Origin: Henriciella litoralis | GTDB lineage: Bacteria > Pseudomonadota > Alphaproteobacteria > Caulobacterales > Hyphomonadaceae | NCBI RefSeq assembly: GCF_002088935.1 | Contig: NZ_NCSS01000006.1 | Span: forward strand, 2,512,407 to 2,576,406 | DNA length: 64,000 bases | Direction of reading: 5' to 3' | Notes under the pieces: model-generated | Database searches by the model: none | Told to the model about the DNA's origin: nothing | The model's input: the letters and a program-made list of their open reading frames with translations, nothing else | Shown: positions 15,267 to 23,231 of the stretch, piece by piece | Position numbering within the stretch: the first letter of the stretch is position 1 | Layout: every line of letters begins with the position of its first letter | Program-made: the position numbers and the translations under genes

Positions 15267-16310
15267 TCACTCGTTGACTTCAAATGCCTGAATCAAGAAC
15301 TCAATGGTCGCCTGATCTCTGAGTTTGCAAACAATGTTCTGATTAGCAAATGCGCCTTTGAATCTTTTGGCGTGCGACACGTCAAAAGTCTTGGACCAGT
15401 CTATGCCGACGACATATTCAGCGATCTCTGAATCTTCAGCATTCAGCTTTATATTCGGCTGCTCGAGCGGTTGTGAAAATAATGGCCCGTTTTCGGTAGA
15501 GAACTCGCTTGCCCGAACTTTGCTTTGGTTCACAATCCCGTAGCCGATATACCCGTTGCCTTTGTCGTAAACGAAAACTTTGTCACCAGGTTTGAGTTGG
15601 TCTAGTCGCTTGGTATAGAAACTTCCACCACTTGCGCCAATGAATCCGTATCGCACCATATCGGTCCAACCGCGGTCTTCTCCAATGCCTGCATTCACGA
15701 AGTAGTAGCCGGACCAAGGTGCTTTGACTTTGCGTTCAGAGCGTTCTTCCACGGCCGCCTGATCAAGCAAGAAGTCGGTCGTCAGCCATTCTCCACCATC
15801 GTGCTCAAAGACGTTGAAGAACGCCGTATTTATCGCCACGCCATGCTCCTCAGAAAGATACTCGACTATTCTGCGAGATGAAGGGTCAAGTTCGCTGGCA
15901 ACGATTAGCATTGAATGTGTTGAATTTAGCTGTTCCGGAATGTTCTCATTGAAATATTCCGAATAAGCGGAAGTCAGGTGCTTTGAAGTATATTGCTCGG
16001 CAATCTTATAGATATCCGCCGTTGAAAGCGTTTTGATCCAGGACGCATAGTCCAAAACTTGACCGACAATGTCGCGTGCAGTTTTGTCTTTCTTCAACTC
16101 GATTATGATAATCGTACCTTCGCGGTCCATCGCGACGAGGTCTATATATTTTCCATGCGCGGTGGGGACCTGGCGTCCAATAATCATAGCGTCGAGACCA
16201 AGAAGTGCGGGATTGCGCTCAACCCAGTCTTCAATCTGACTTTCTCGGCTTAATCGCCCTGCGGAGGCCGCGACCAATTCGTTACCCTGTACCTTAAAAA
16301 GGTTCGTCAT
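15267..16310 (-). CDS. PD-(D/E)xK nuclease with C-terminal PUA/EVE-like region
   Basis: A 347-residue protein, started at 16310 because AGGAGA precedes that ATG (a longer frame to 16352 has none). Residues 20-110 carry a NucS/DUF91-like PD-(D/E)xK nuclease core: Asp57 (KYIDLVA), Glu71-x-Lys73 (IIIIELKKDK) and Gln84/Tyr88 (GQVLDYASW). The C-terminal half (about 210-290) contains FYTKRLDQLKPGDKVFVYDK and GYIGYGIV, resembling PUA/EVE-like domains that bind modified bases. This pairing suggests recognition and cleavage of modified or damaged DNA. By eye its GC is in the mid-40s percent, well below its neighbours, so it was probably acquired. Function is inferred. Confidence 0.72.
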   Translation of the reverse strand: MTNLFKVQGNELVAASAGRLSRESQIEDWVERNPALLGLDAMIIGRQVPTAHGKYIDLVAMDREGTIIIIELKKDKTARDIVGQVLDYASWIKTLSTADIYKIAEQYTSKHLTSAYSEYFNENIPEQLNSTHSMLIVASELDPSSRRIVEYLSEEHGVAINTAFFNVFEHDGGEWLTTDFLLDQAAVEERSERKVKAPWSGYYFVNAGIGEDRGWTDMVRYGFIGASGGSFYTKRLDQLKPGDKVFVYDKGNGYIGYGIVNQSKVRASEFSTENGPLFSQPLEQPNIKLNAEDSEIAEYVVGIDWSKTFDVSHAKRFKGAFANQNIVCKLRDQATIEFLIQAFEVNE

Positions 16311-16400
16311 TGTCTCTCCTACAGGTTTAACCGCATCAAACACTGATGGCACGGTAGTGCTTTACAACGAGTTGTGATTAGCAATCTTTCTTGAGCTATT

Positions 16401-17225
16401 TCAGGCGAGTTTCAAAAAATACGCTGCCCAACAGGCCTGACCGCGCGCATCATAGGTCTTCATCGTTTCGACCATCTGTTCGAACAGCCTTGCCTCGGCG
16501 AGCTCTGCGGGCAGCAGCGGATCAAAGTTGATGGTGCGGATGACGGCCTGCCCGATGAGCAGGGTTTCGCGGGCGGCATCTGCCGCGTCCAGATTGTCGA
16601 GGCCGCTCAGGCTGCCCGTCATCCGTTGAATGGCGTCGCGATAGGACTGCTCCAGCGCGTCGATTGACCAGAGACGGGACCAGTCTTCCTTCGCGTCCGG
16701 GGCGCTTGCGGTCGATTTCAGCAACCGGATGTCTTCATCGGCGCCGATATCGATCAAATCTGCTCTGTGATCGGCCAGAGACCCCACCAGATTGGCGGGA
16801 CGCACCCACAGCGCCATGTCCGCCGCGCGATAGCCTGACAAAGCGAGGGCGCGCTCGCGGGCGCGCACCTGTTTGCGGTCTGTGCGGCCGAGTTGATGGG
16901 TAAGCGCGACCAGCCAGTCTCCGTCCCAGTCTTGTGTGCGCTCTGGCGCGCTGCGCCATTGCTGGACGCGGCGGGTCAGCGCTTTCGCTTTCGGGCCTGC
17001 AATATAGACGCCGCGCTCGGGACTTCCCAGAAGACCGGCCTTCTGCAGGCGGGTGATCGCGACCCGCAGCGTCGCTGGTTCAATCCCGAACAAGGCTCCG
17101 GCATTGACCAGGCTCGACACGCTCTGGCGCTCGGTGCCTGTGCTGCTCAGTAAAGAGAGGACCAGACCCCGCGCGGAGATGTCATCCGGTGTCAGAGGCT
17201 TAAAATAATACAAATATTGACCCAA
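16401..17225 (-). CDS. PaaX family transcriptional regulator
   Basis: A 274-residue regulator of the PaaX family (GntR-like winged helix plus a C-terminal PaaX domain), typified by the phenylacetyl-CoA-responsive repressor. The N-terminal HTH lies at about residues 20-85 (LVLSLLSSTGTERQ, ATLRVAITRLQKAGLL), with the C-terminal domain following. It uses a TTG start; no ATG is available upstream and the ribosome site is weak. No paa catabolic genes are nearby. It is divergent from a fatty acid desaturase with a perfect inverted repeat between them, so it probably controls that gene and itself. Confidence 0.82.
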   Translation of the reverse strand: MGQYLYYFKPLTPDDISARGLVLSLLSSTGTERQSVSSLVNAGALFGIEPATLRVAITRLQKAGLLGSPERGVYIAGPKAKALTRRVQQWRSAPERTQDWDGDWLVALTHQLGRTDRKQVRARERALALSGYRAADMALWVRPANLVGSLADHRADLIDIGADEDIRLLKSTASAPDAKEDWSRLWSIDALEQSYRDAIQRMTGSLSGLDNLDAADAARETLLIGQAVIRTINFDPLLPAELAEARLFEQMVETMKTYDARGQACWAAYFLKLA

Positions 17226-17244
17226 TGTGATAAAAAATGTAATA

Positions 17245-17260
17245 AACGATAATGATCGTT
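17245..17260. promoter_or_regulatory. Inverted repeat between paaX-like gene and desaturase
   Basis: AACGAT-AATG-ATCGTT: perfect 6-bp arms with a 4-nt spacer, lying 20 nt before the PaaX-like start and 15 nt before the desaturase start. Its size and place fit a dimeric repressor operator. PaaX is the natural candidate to bind it. Confidence 0.55.
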
Positions 17261-17274
17261 ACGGAGCAAGCCCC

Positions 17275-18192
17275 ATGTCGACCTTGATGAAACTATCTGA
17301 CGCGCTTTCAAAGGACGAAATGCGCAGCCTGCGTGAGAAGTCTGACCTGAAAGCGGCGGCGACTCTCATCTGGAACTGGGGGTTGATCGTCGCTGCCTTT
17401 GCGATGGCGATCATTTGGACGAACCCTCTCACCATCCTGCTCGGCATCATCCTGCTAGGGGGACGCCAGCTGGGGCTGGGCATCATCAATCATGACTGCG
17501 CGCATCACGCCTTCTTCAAGAGCAAGGACGTGGACGAGTTTGTCGGTGAATGGATCGTGGGCGCCCCCATGAACATTTCTCTTGCGGCCTACCGGGCCTA
17601 TCATCTCAAGCATCATAAATATGCCGGCACGCCCGATGACCCGGACATCGGCTTTGTGAAAAACTATCCCGTTCCGCGCGAGAGCCTGATGCGGAAATTC
17701 AAGCGTGACCTGACCGGCCAGACCGGATTTCGCGATACGATGTACAAGATCCGCAAGTTCAAACTGTCGCGCCACTGGAAATGGCTCGCTTTCCATGTCG
17801 GCTTGCTCGCAACCTTGACGGCTGTTGGCGCGCCTTGGGCGTATCTGATGTGGTGGGCAGCCGAGCTGTTTATCTATCCAGCCGTCGTCCGCCTGCGCCA
17901 GATCGGTGAGCACGGCACCGCGATTGACCGCTCGCAGCTCGATGCGCGGCTCAATACCGGGACGACGGTCGCGCCCTTCTGGCAGCGTGTTTTCATCGCC
18001 CCGAACAATGTGAATTACCATCTGGAGCATCATCTGCTCGCCAGTATCCCGCCTTACAATCTGTCGAAGCTTCACCGCCTCCTGTCAGAGCGCGGCTTCT
18101 ATGCTGAAACAGACTGCATCTCGTATGGCTATGGGGATGTCTTGCGCCGGGCGGTGCGACGTCAGGAAGCGCCGATGGTGGCCGCCGAGTAG
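17275..18192 (+). CDS. Fatty acid desaturase family protein
   Basis: A 305-residue membrane-bound di-iron desaturase or hydroxylase. The start at 17275 follows CGGAG. Three histidine boxes are present: HDCAHH, HLKHH and HLEHH, placed around the usual four hydrophobic helices (about 40-90, 150-180, 195-230). Members introduce double bonds into acyl chains or modify carotenoids and sphingolipids. It is divergent from a PaaX-type regulator. Substrate and position of desaturation cannot be told. Confidence 0.9.
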   Translation: MSTLMKLSDALSKDEMRSLREKSDLKAAATLIWNWGLIVAAFAMAIIWTNPLTILLGIILLGGRQLGLGIINHDCAHHAFFKSKDVDEFVGEWIVGAPMNISLAAYRAYHLKHHKYAGTPDDPDIGFVKNYPVPRESLMRKFKRDLTGQTGFRDTMYKIRKFKLSRHWKWLAFHVGLLATLTAVGAPWAYLMWWAAELFIYPAVVRLRQIGEHGTAIDRSQLDARLNTGTTVAPFWQRVFIAPNNVNYHLEHHLLASIPPYNLSKLHRLLSERGFYAETDCISYGYGDVLRRAVRRQEAPMVAAE

Positions 18193-18194
18193 CG

Positions 18195-18806
18195 TCAGCT
18201 CTTGGCTTTCGGCAGCATCCAGCCAAACAGAATGGCCGAGGCCCGCAGAATAAAAGCTGTCGCCACGCCGGCCGATAAAGCCAGCGCTTCGCTCGGCCCA
18301 TGCCGCATGAGCAGGAAATAGACGACCGAGCCGACAATCGCGCAGGTCGCATAGAGTTCGCCTTCTTTCAGAACAAGCGGCTCTTCATTGGCCACAACAT
18401 CGCGCATCAAGCCACCCGCACTGGCGGTGATCGTGCCCATCATGACGACCACGGCGAAACCGTGGCCAAGCTCCATAGCCTTGGCCGCGCCGACGATTGC
18501 GAACAGAGACATCCCCGCAGCATCCGGCCAGCGCAGGGCCCGGAACTGGCTGACGAACCGGTAAAAGAAAAACGCCGTCATGCCGCCTGCGGTGGCAAGG
18601 ATCAAAGTCGTCGTATCGCTTAGCCAGAAAACCGGCTGGTCGAGCAGGAGATCACGCAATGTGCCGCCGCCGATGGCCGGCAGAAAGGCGAGCACGATGA
18701 CGCCCAGAAAGTCCATATCCTTGCGCACAGCGACAACGCCTCCAGAAATGGCGAAGACGAAGATGCCGACCCTGTCGGCGAGAGAGAGAAGCAGTTCCGG
18801 GCTCAT
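18195..18806 (-). CDS. Trimeric intracellular cation channel (TRIC/UPF0126) family protein
   Basis: A 203-residue inner-membrane protein of the UPF0126/TRIC family (E. coli YicG type), with seven hydrophobic segments and the glycine-rich family motifs AISGGVVAVRKDMDFLG, PAIGGGTLRDLLL and GGLMRDVVANEEPL. Bacterial members form monovalent cation or glycine channels. It converges on the desaturase with 2 nt between stop codons. A BlaI/CopY-type palindrome lies about 50 nt upstream of the ATG. Confidence 0.9.
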   Translation of the reverse strand: MSPELLLSLADRVGIFVFAISGGVVAVRKDMDFLGVIVLAFLPAIGGGTLRDLLLDQPVFWLSDTTTLILATAGGMTAFFFYRFVSQFRALRWPDAAGMSLFAIVGAAKAMELGHGFAVVVMMGTITASAGGLMRDVVANEEPLVLKEGELYATCAIVGSVVYFLLMRHGPSEALALSAGVATAFILRASAILFGWMLPKAKS

Positions 18807-18857
18807 CCGCGCCCCTATGCCGAAGATTGCGCTTTGCGTCCATTCGCAGCTAACATT

Positions 18858-18876
18858 TCTACATTACAGATGTAGA
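18858..18876. promoter_or_regulatory. TACA-N2-TGTA type operator upstream of TRIC gene
   Basis: TCTACAT (18858-18864), five nucleotides, ATGTAGA (18870-18876): perfect 7-bp arms. Inside it lies TACAGATGTA, the pattern bound by BlaI/MecI/CopY-type repressors. No such regulator gene is in the window. Confidence 0.45.
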
Positions 18877-19031
18877 GCTTGTGATCGGCGACTTGAGCGG
18901 GTCGTCGATGTCTGGGGCATGACTGGACGGCGGCTCATGAGACGGCCTGCACAAATATGCTGAATGAGCGCTCGGCCGTTACTGCGGCGGCCGGTTGAGG
19001 CTCAATTTTTCGCGGCATATGGGCCTCGATA

Positions 19032-19045
19032 TTGATCTAGATTAA
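19032..19045. promoter_or_regulatory. FNR/FixK-like box upstream of ectD
   Basis: TTGATCTAGATTAA matches the alphaproteobacterial FnrL/FixK consensus TTGAT-N4-ATCAA at nine of ten defined positions, including the common CTAG core. It lies about 150 nt before the ectD start. Confidence 0.5.
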
Positions 19046-19198
19046 GCCACTGCGTGTTTTTTCAAAAATTATGCAACCTATAGCTGCGTGTCCGCGTAAC
19101 AGGCCCCGGACGGCCCGATGCCAGAACGGCATGTTCCGTCAAAAGTAATGACCAATCCGACGGAGAACACGTCGGTGATATGTAATGAGGACGACAGA

Positions 19199-20131
19199 AT
19201 GAGGACGCAAGACACGCGAGAGGATATCTATCAGACCCGCAGGACAAATGATGTTGAGCGCATCGCCAGACGTGACGAGGTCGTGCATGCGGATGGGCGC
19301 AGACGCCCGCCGATTTGCCCGTCCCTGATCAATGAATTTGAGCAGAACGGCTTTGTTGTGCTCGAAGACGTTTTCTCCCCGGCTGAAGTCGCCCGCATGA
19401 AGGGCACCGCCAATGAGATGCGGGACTATCCGTCGAGCCTTGCCGACAGCACGGTTATCAGTGAACGCGATAGCGGCGCGGTTCGGTCAGTCTTTTCAAT
19501 CCACCGTCAGACCGCTGATTTTGACATGGTCGCCCGCGATCCGCGCCTGTCCGATGTGGCCCGCTACATCCTCGGAGACGATGTCTACATCCACCAGTCA
19601 CGGCTGAACTACAAACCGGCTTTCAAAGGCAAGGAATTCTACTGGCACTCTGATTTTGAGACCTGGCACGCCGAAGACGGGATGCCGAATATGAGTGCGC
19701 TGTCGATGTCCGTCATGCTGACAGATAACCACCCACAGGCCGGGCCGGTCATGTTTGTCCCCGGCAGCCACAAGACTTTCATTTCGTGTATCGGTGAAAC
19801 GCCGGACAACAATTACAAATCCTCGCTGAAGCGACAGCTAACCGGCATTCCGGATGCGCAGAGTATTGAGACACTTGTCGACGAGGGCGGTATCGTCGCT
19901 CCGGCGCCCAAGGCCGGGTCTGTTGTCGTGTTCGATTGCAATACGCTGCACGCCTCGAACGGCAATATCACGCCATTTGAGCGCATGAACGCCTTCTTCG
20001 TCTTCAATGCGTGGTCTAACCGCCTGGAACGCCCCTTCGCTGGCAAGCGACCTCGGCCCGAGCACATTGCTCACCGCAAGGTCGACGCGCCAATGAGGCG
20101 ATTGAGCGAGATTCAGCGCAAAGTCGCCTAA
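19199..20131 (+). CDS. ectD: Ectoine hydroxylase (EctD/ThpD) like dioxygenase
   Basis: A 310-residue non-haem Fe(II)/2-oxoglutarate dioxygenase that converts the osmolyte ectoine to 5-hydroxyectoine. The start at 19199 follows GAGG; earlier ATGs have no ribosome site. The EctD signature YWHSDFETWHAEDGMP carries the iron-binding His and Asp, PVMFVPGSHKTF follows, and the second iron His is in NTLHASNGNI. Arg in PFERMNAFFVFNAWSN binds 2-oxoglutarate. The strong match to EctD is clear, but ectABC are absent here, so ectoine must be imported or made elsewhere, or the enzyme acts on a related compound. It overlaps the next gene on the opposite strand by 4 nt. Confidence 0.85.
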   Translation: MRTQDTREDIYQTRRTNDVERIARRDEVVHADGRRRPPICPSLINEFEQNGFVVLEDVFSPAEVARMKGTANEMRDYPSSLADSTVISERDSGAVRSVFSIHRQTADFDMVARDPRLSDVARYILGDDVYIHQSRLNYKPAFKGKEFYWHSDFETWHAEDGMPNMSALSMSVMLTDNHPQAGPVMFVPGSHKTFISCIGETPDNNYKSSLKRQLTGIPDAQSIETLVDEGGIVAPAPKAGSVVVFDCNTLHASNGNITPFERMNAFFVFNAWSNRLERPFAGKRPRPEHIAHRKVDAPMRRLSEIQRKVA

Positions 20132-21204
20132 GCTCGCCAGGTTCCGGTCAAAACGGCCCGCTCATATTTGCGGGCATACTTGGCCGGAACGTCGAGTAGC
20201 TTATGGGTGCCTTCGACCTTGAAGCTGAGCTCCGTGCAGCGCGTGGCGAGCTTCTGGGCTGGCGACAGGGCGAGCGTGCCGCAACGTACCGGTGCCATCC
20301 ATGTTGCCATCTGGCGCTTATAACGCGTTTCGCCGAGGCCAAGATGCAGTTCGCGAATGCCATTATCCGCGCCCCACATCGCGAGGCTGAACAAAAGGGC
20401 GAGGCCGGGTTTCTGTTTAGCAAAGGCCTCTTCGTACGCTGGAAACCAGTAGTGCATCACGTCTCGTGACCGCATGCAGTAGCTGATCGCGGCGACTTTG
20501 CCGCCAATGCTCAGCGTTGAAAGAATGCCTCGAGCCGTCTCATCGCGACGCTCGAGCAACTCGGTGAGAAGCTTCGCAGGCCAGTCAATTGCAAAGAGGT
20601 CAAAGTGGCCAGACTGACGATAGGCTTCTGATTTCTGCTCGAAGAGGCGCTTCATGATGGCCGGATCGTCAATATCGTGCGTGACGATTGTGTCAGGCGC
20701 GTCCAGCAGTTTCTCGACCTTGCGCTGCTCGCGCCGAAAATTGGAGCTGTCTCCGGCGCGCTCATCCAGCCAGGCCTGATATCCGCTAGAAAGGTCCATG
20801 ACCTGATTACCAGAGCCGACCTGTCCAATAATGCCGTGGCGGCGCTGGCTGGAGGGCACGGCTGAGAAGGAATAGCCGCCCACCGCGCGTGTGACATCCG
20901 CTCCGGTCAGGTCCAGCACCGTGTCAGGCGCAGCAACGATGCCGTGTAGATCATCCATCGGGCCGCCGACGGGACGCGCTGTGCCCAGCGGGCCGGGCCG
21001 AAATGGCCAATAGGCAATGGGCGCTCCGGCCTCAGAAAAGCGAAGCACACGTACGCCGGGGCGTGCCACATCGGCCGCTGCGACATACCCAAAAGAAAAA
21101 TAGGGGCTGGCAAGGTCGGGGTCGCTCGCCTGAAGTTCACCCCAAGTCTGCCGATCGTCTTCAGTCAGATCGCGAAAGCACAGATCGTCTGCCTTGATCG
21201 CCAT
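20128..21204 (-). CDS. CelD/BcsL-like GNAT acetyltransferase
   Basis: A 358-residue protein of the CelD-like acetyltransferase family often linked to exopolysaccharide or cellulose synthesis. The C-terminal GNAT fold shows GGKVAAISYCMRSRDVMHYW and FPAYEEAFAKQKPGLALLFSLAMW, with HLGLGETRYKRQMA after it, as in the family. The N-terminal half is a degenerate acyltransferase-like repeat. Cytoplasmic, no signal peptide. No cellulose genes are near. Confidence 0.8.
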   Translation of the reverse strand: MAIKADDLCFRDLTEDDRQTWGELQASDPDLASPYFSFGYVAAADVARPGVRVLRFSEAGAPIAYWPFRPGPLGTARPVGGPMDDLHGIVAAPDTVLDLTGADVTRAVGGYSFSAVPSSQRRHGIIGQVGSGNQVMDLSSGYQAWLDERAGDSSNFRREQRKVEKLLDAPDTIVTHDIDDPAIMKRLFEQKSEAYRQSGHFDLFAIDWPAKLLTELLERRDETARGILSTLSIGGKVAAISYCMRSRDVMHYWFPAYEEAFAKQKPGLALLFSLAMWGADNGIRELHLGLGETRYKRQMATWMAPVRCGTLALSPAQKLATRCTELSFKVEGTHKLLDVPAKYARKYERAVLTGTWRA

Positions 21205-21315
21205 GGCGGCCCACTCCTGTCACTCGACACGCATCGGAAGGTGGCAAGGTCTCAGATTTGGGTTATTTTTTTGCCAAGACGGCCCGCGAAATTGATCGAA
21301 GATGCCTGCGGGCGC

Positions 21316-21389
21316 TGGAGCGGGTGAAGGGAATCGAACCCTCGTCGTCAGCTTGGGAAGCTGCTGCTCTACCATTGAGCTACACCCGC
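21316..21389 (-). tRNA. tRNA-Gly (anticodon CCC)
   Basis: A 74-nt minus-strand cloverleaf. The acceptor is GCGGGTG/CACCCGC, the anticodon loop TTCCCAA gives anticodon CCC (GGG codon), the T arm is GGGTTCGATTCCC, and TCCA is encoded. Confidence 0.95.
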
Positions 21390-21503
21390 ACGGCCGACGC
21401 TATGGACGCGGATGCTGGGCCGTCGTCAAGTGAAATCACATCTGCGAGAGCGCATGCGCCGGGCTGCTTGTCATGCGAACCGACACGGCTAGTTTCTGGG
21501 GCC

Positions 21504-22451
21504 ATGGCTCATACCACGCTGATAGATCAGAAGTTCCAGGACCCATTCGTGACGGCGAAAGGGGAAACGCGTGCCAGCGTGGATTGGCGCGGCCTGAAAA
21601 CGCTTTGGCTGAACACCGGCACGCTTTGCAATATCGAGTGCGTGAACTGCTACATCAAAAGCTCCCCGACGAATGATGATCTGGTCTATCTGACGTCTGC
21701 CGACGTCACGCCTTATCTCGATGAGATCGATGCGCTGGGTCACGGGCCCAAAGAGATTGGTATCACGGGCGGTGAGCCCTTCATGTGTCCCGACATTCTG
21801 GACATCATGTCGGATATCCTCTCGCGCGGGCACACGCTGCTACTGCTGACCAATGCCATGCGCCCGATGATGCGCCCAAAAGTGCAAGCTGGCCTTGTGA
21901 GGCTTCAGCAAGAGTACGGACCGCAAATGTCGCTCCGCGTCTCGATGGACCATCATGCGCGCGATCTTCATGACGCTGAGCGTGGCGCGGGAAGCTATGA
22001 CATCGCCTGCGAGGGCCTGAAATGGCTGGGGGCGAACGGCTTCCGTGTCGCAATTGCGGGCCGTCAGGCACTGTCGGAAGATGAGCAGCAGGCCCGGGCC
22101 GGCTATGGCGCCCTTGCGAGCTCGCTTGGCCTGAAACTGGATCCGTCAGACCCGAAGCAACTGGTCCTCTTTCCAGAAATGATCGAGGGCGACAGCCCCC
22201 CTGAGATCACCACCGCTTGCTGGGGCATTCTCGATGTCGACCCGGCCGACATGATGTGCGCGACGCAGCGCATGGTTGTTCGCCGCAAGGGCGCAGGCAA
22301 GGCCACCGTCACGGCGTGTACGCTGCTTGCCTATGACAAAGAGTTTGAGCTCGGCGATACGCTGGAAAGCGCAACCGCCGAGCCCGTTCAGCTCAATCAT
22401 GCCTGGTGTGCAAGTTTCTGCGTGCTCGGTGGCGGCAGCTGCTCGGCCTGA
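21504..22451 (+). CDS. Radical SAM protein with C-terminal Cys cluster
   Basis: A 315-residue radical SAM enzyme. I start it at 21504; the longer frame runs through the tRNA. The cluster motif CNIECVNC (CxxxCxxC) is at about residues 45-52, with the GGEP motif in EIGITGGEPFMCPD for SAM amine binding. The C-terminus carries further cysteines: CWGILD, CATQ, CTLLAY and a final CASFCVLGGGSCSA, suggesting an auxiliary iron-sulfur site of SPASM/Twitch type. No small precursor peptide gene is visible next to it. The reaction is unknown; it may be a maturase or a tRNA/metabolite enzyme. Confidence 0.85.
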   Translation: MAHTTLIDQKFQDPFVTAKGETRASVDWRGLKTLWLNTGTLCNIECVNCYIKSSPTNDDLVYLTSADVTPYLDEIDALGHGPKEIGITGGEPFMCPDILDIMSDILSRGHTLLLLTNAMRPMMRPKVQAGLVRLQQEYGPQMSLRVSMDHHARDLHDAERGAGSYDIACEGLKWLGANGFRVAIAGRQALSEDEQQARAGYGALASSLGLKLDPSDPKQLVLFPEMIEGDSPPEITTACWGILDVDPADMMCATQRMVVRRKGAGKATVTACTLLAYDKEFELGDTLESATAEPVQLNHAWCASFCVLGGGSCSA

Positions 22452-22453
22452 GC

Positions 22454-22684
22454 CTATTCAGCTGCCTTTACTTCAGGCGTGGCCGGGTCCTGAAAGACCT
22501 CTTCAATCGATTTTCCGAAAAGCCTTGCAATGGCAAAAGCGAGCGGAAGGGACGGGTCGTACTTGCCGGTCTCAATGGCGTTGACGGACTGTCTCGAAAC
22601 GTCGAGCTGATCGGCGAGGGCGGCCTGGCTCCAGCCATGTTCGGCGCGAAGGGCACGTATGATGTTTTCCATGATCCGTCCCAT
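22454..22684 (-). CDS. XRE family transcriptional regulator
   Basis: A short (about 76-residue) helix-turn-helix repressor of the Cro/CI (XRE) type: NIIRALRAEHGWSQAALAD, then VSRQSVNAIETGKYDPSLPLA, the classical XRE HTH. An ATG at 22684 overlaps the stop of the upstream membrane gene, and an internal ATG at 22672 is an alternative start. Such small YozG-like regulators typically pair with a membrane protein, as here. It likely binds the palindrome upstream of the pair. Confidence 0.88.
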   Translation of the reverse strand: MGRIMENIIRALRAEHGWSQAALADQLDVSRQSVNAIETGKYDPSLPLAFAIARLFGKSIEEVFQDPATPEVKAAE

Positions 22685-23094
22685 CAAACCGTCTTGCCAA
22701 AAAGCATAGGGACGCAGTTGAACAGGCCGTAGGCGATGAAGAAGGCCGGGCCGAACCAGAACACTTCAACATTGCCGATGACTTCAAAAATCTGAAGGAA
22801 ACCGACGACGAATATGGCTGATATGACCAAAGCGGCACCGTAGGCAAAAGCCTTCAGATGGCGCATCCGGGTATACTCATCTGTCTCCAGCATCCAGCGA
22901 ACGATTGCCCATAGCGCGACACAGACGGGAAGCGCTGTCGCAATCGCGACCAGTGACGCAATCCATGGCGGTGTGACGCCTTTATCCACATACCAGACTC
23001 CGCCGGCGACGATCAGGCAATAGCTGGCCATGGCTGGCCAGAATACCCGTTTGTAGCGTTTGCGGGCCGCGTTGAATCCAAATGTTTGGGCCAT
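22684..23094 (-). CDS. Membrane protein paired with XRE regulator
   Basis: A 136-residue polytopic membrane protein with four hydrophobic segments (about 20-40, 50-70, 85-110, 112-130). The start at 23094 is fixed by AGGAGAT just before it; a longer frame would begin inside the operator region. It overlaps the XRE gene by ATGA. I do not recognise a named family; small integral proteins of this kind are common partners of YozG-type repressors. Confidence 0.75.
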   Translation of the reverse strand: MAQTFGFNAARKRYKRVFWPAMASYCLIVAGGVWYVDKGVTPPWIASLVAIATALPVCVALWAIVRWMLETDEYTRMRHLKAFAYGAALVISAIFVVGFLQIFEVIGNVEVFWFGPAFFIAYGLFNCVPMLFGKTV

Positions 23095-23137
23095 TCTTTT
23101 TGATCTCCTGTTTTCCAGTTTGGGGTTGTCTAGTTTC

Positions 23138-23172
23138 CTTGACACTATGACAAGTATCCTTGTCATGTCAAG
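23138..23172. promoter_or_regulatory. Palindromic operator of XRE/membrane pair
   Basis: ATGACAAG (23147-23154), TATC, CTTGTCAT (23159-23166) form perfect 8-bp arms, flanked by CTTGACA (23138-23144) and TGTCAAG (23166-23172). On the minus strand TTGACA and a weaker -10 fall inside it, so binding would block the promoter. This fits autorepression by the XRE protein and possibly control of the divergent MFS gene. Confidence 0.6.
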
Positions 23173-23231
23173 CGTGCTTTACAAACAAAATTCATTGCGG
23201 GAATTCGAAGGCGCGATAGGACAGCGCGCAT

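Larger units (their letters stand above)
18807..19198. other. Intergenic region with two regulator-like palindromes
   Basis: This 392-nt region between the divergent TRIC and ectD genes holds no supportable gene. It contains a TACA-NN-TGTA palindrome near the TRIC start and an FNR/FixK-like box closer to ectD (both listed separately). A short hairpin TTGA-GGC-TCAA with following T-run lies near 19003 and is too weak to call. Confidence 0.5.
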
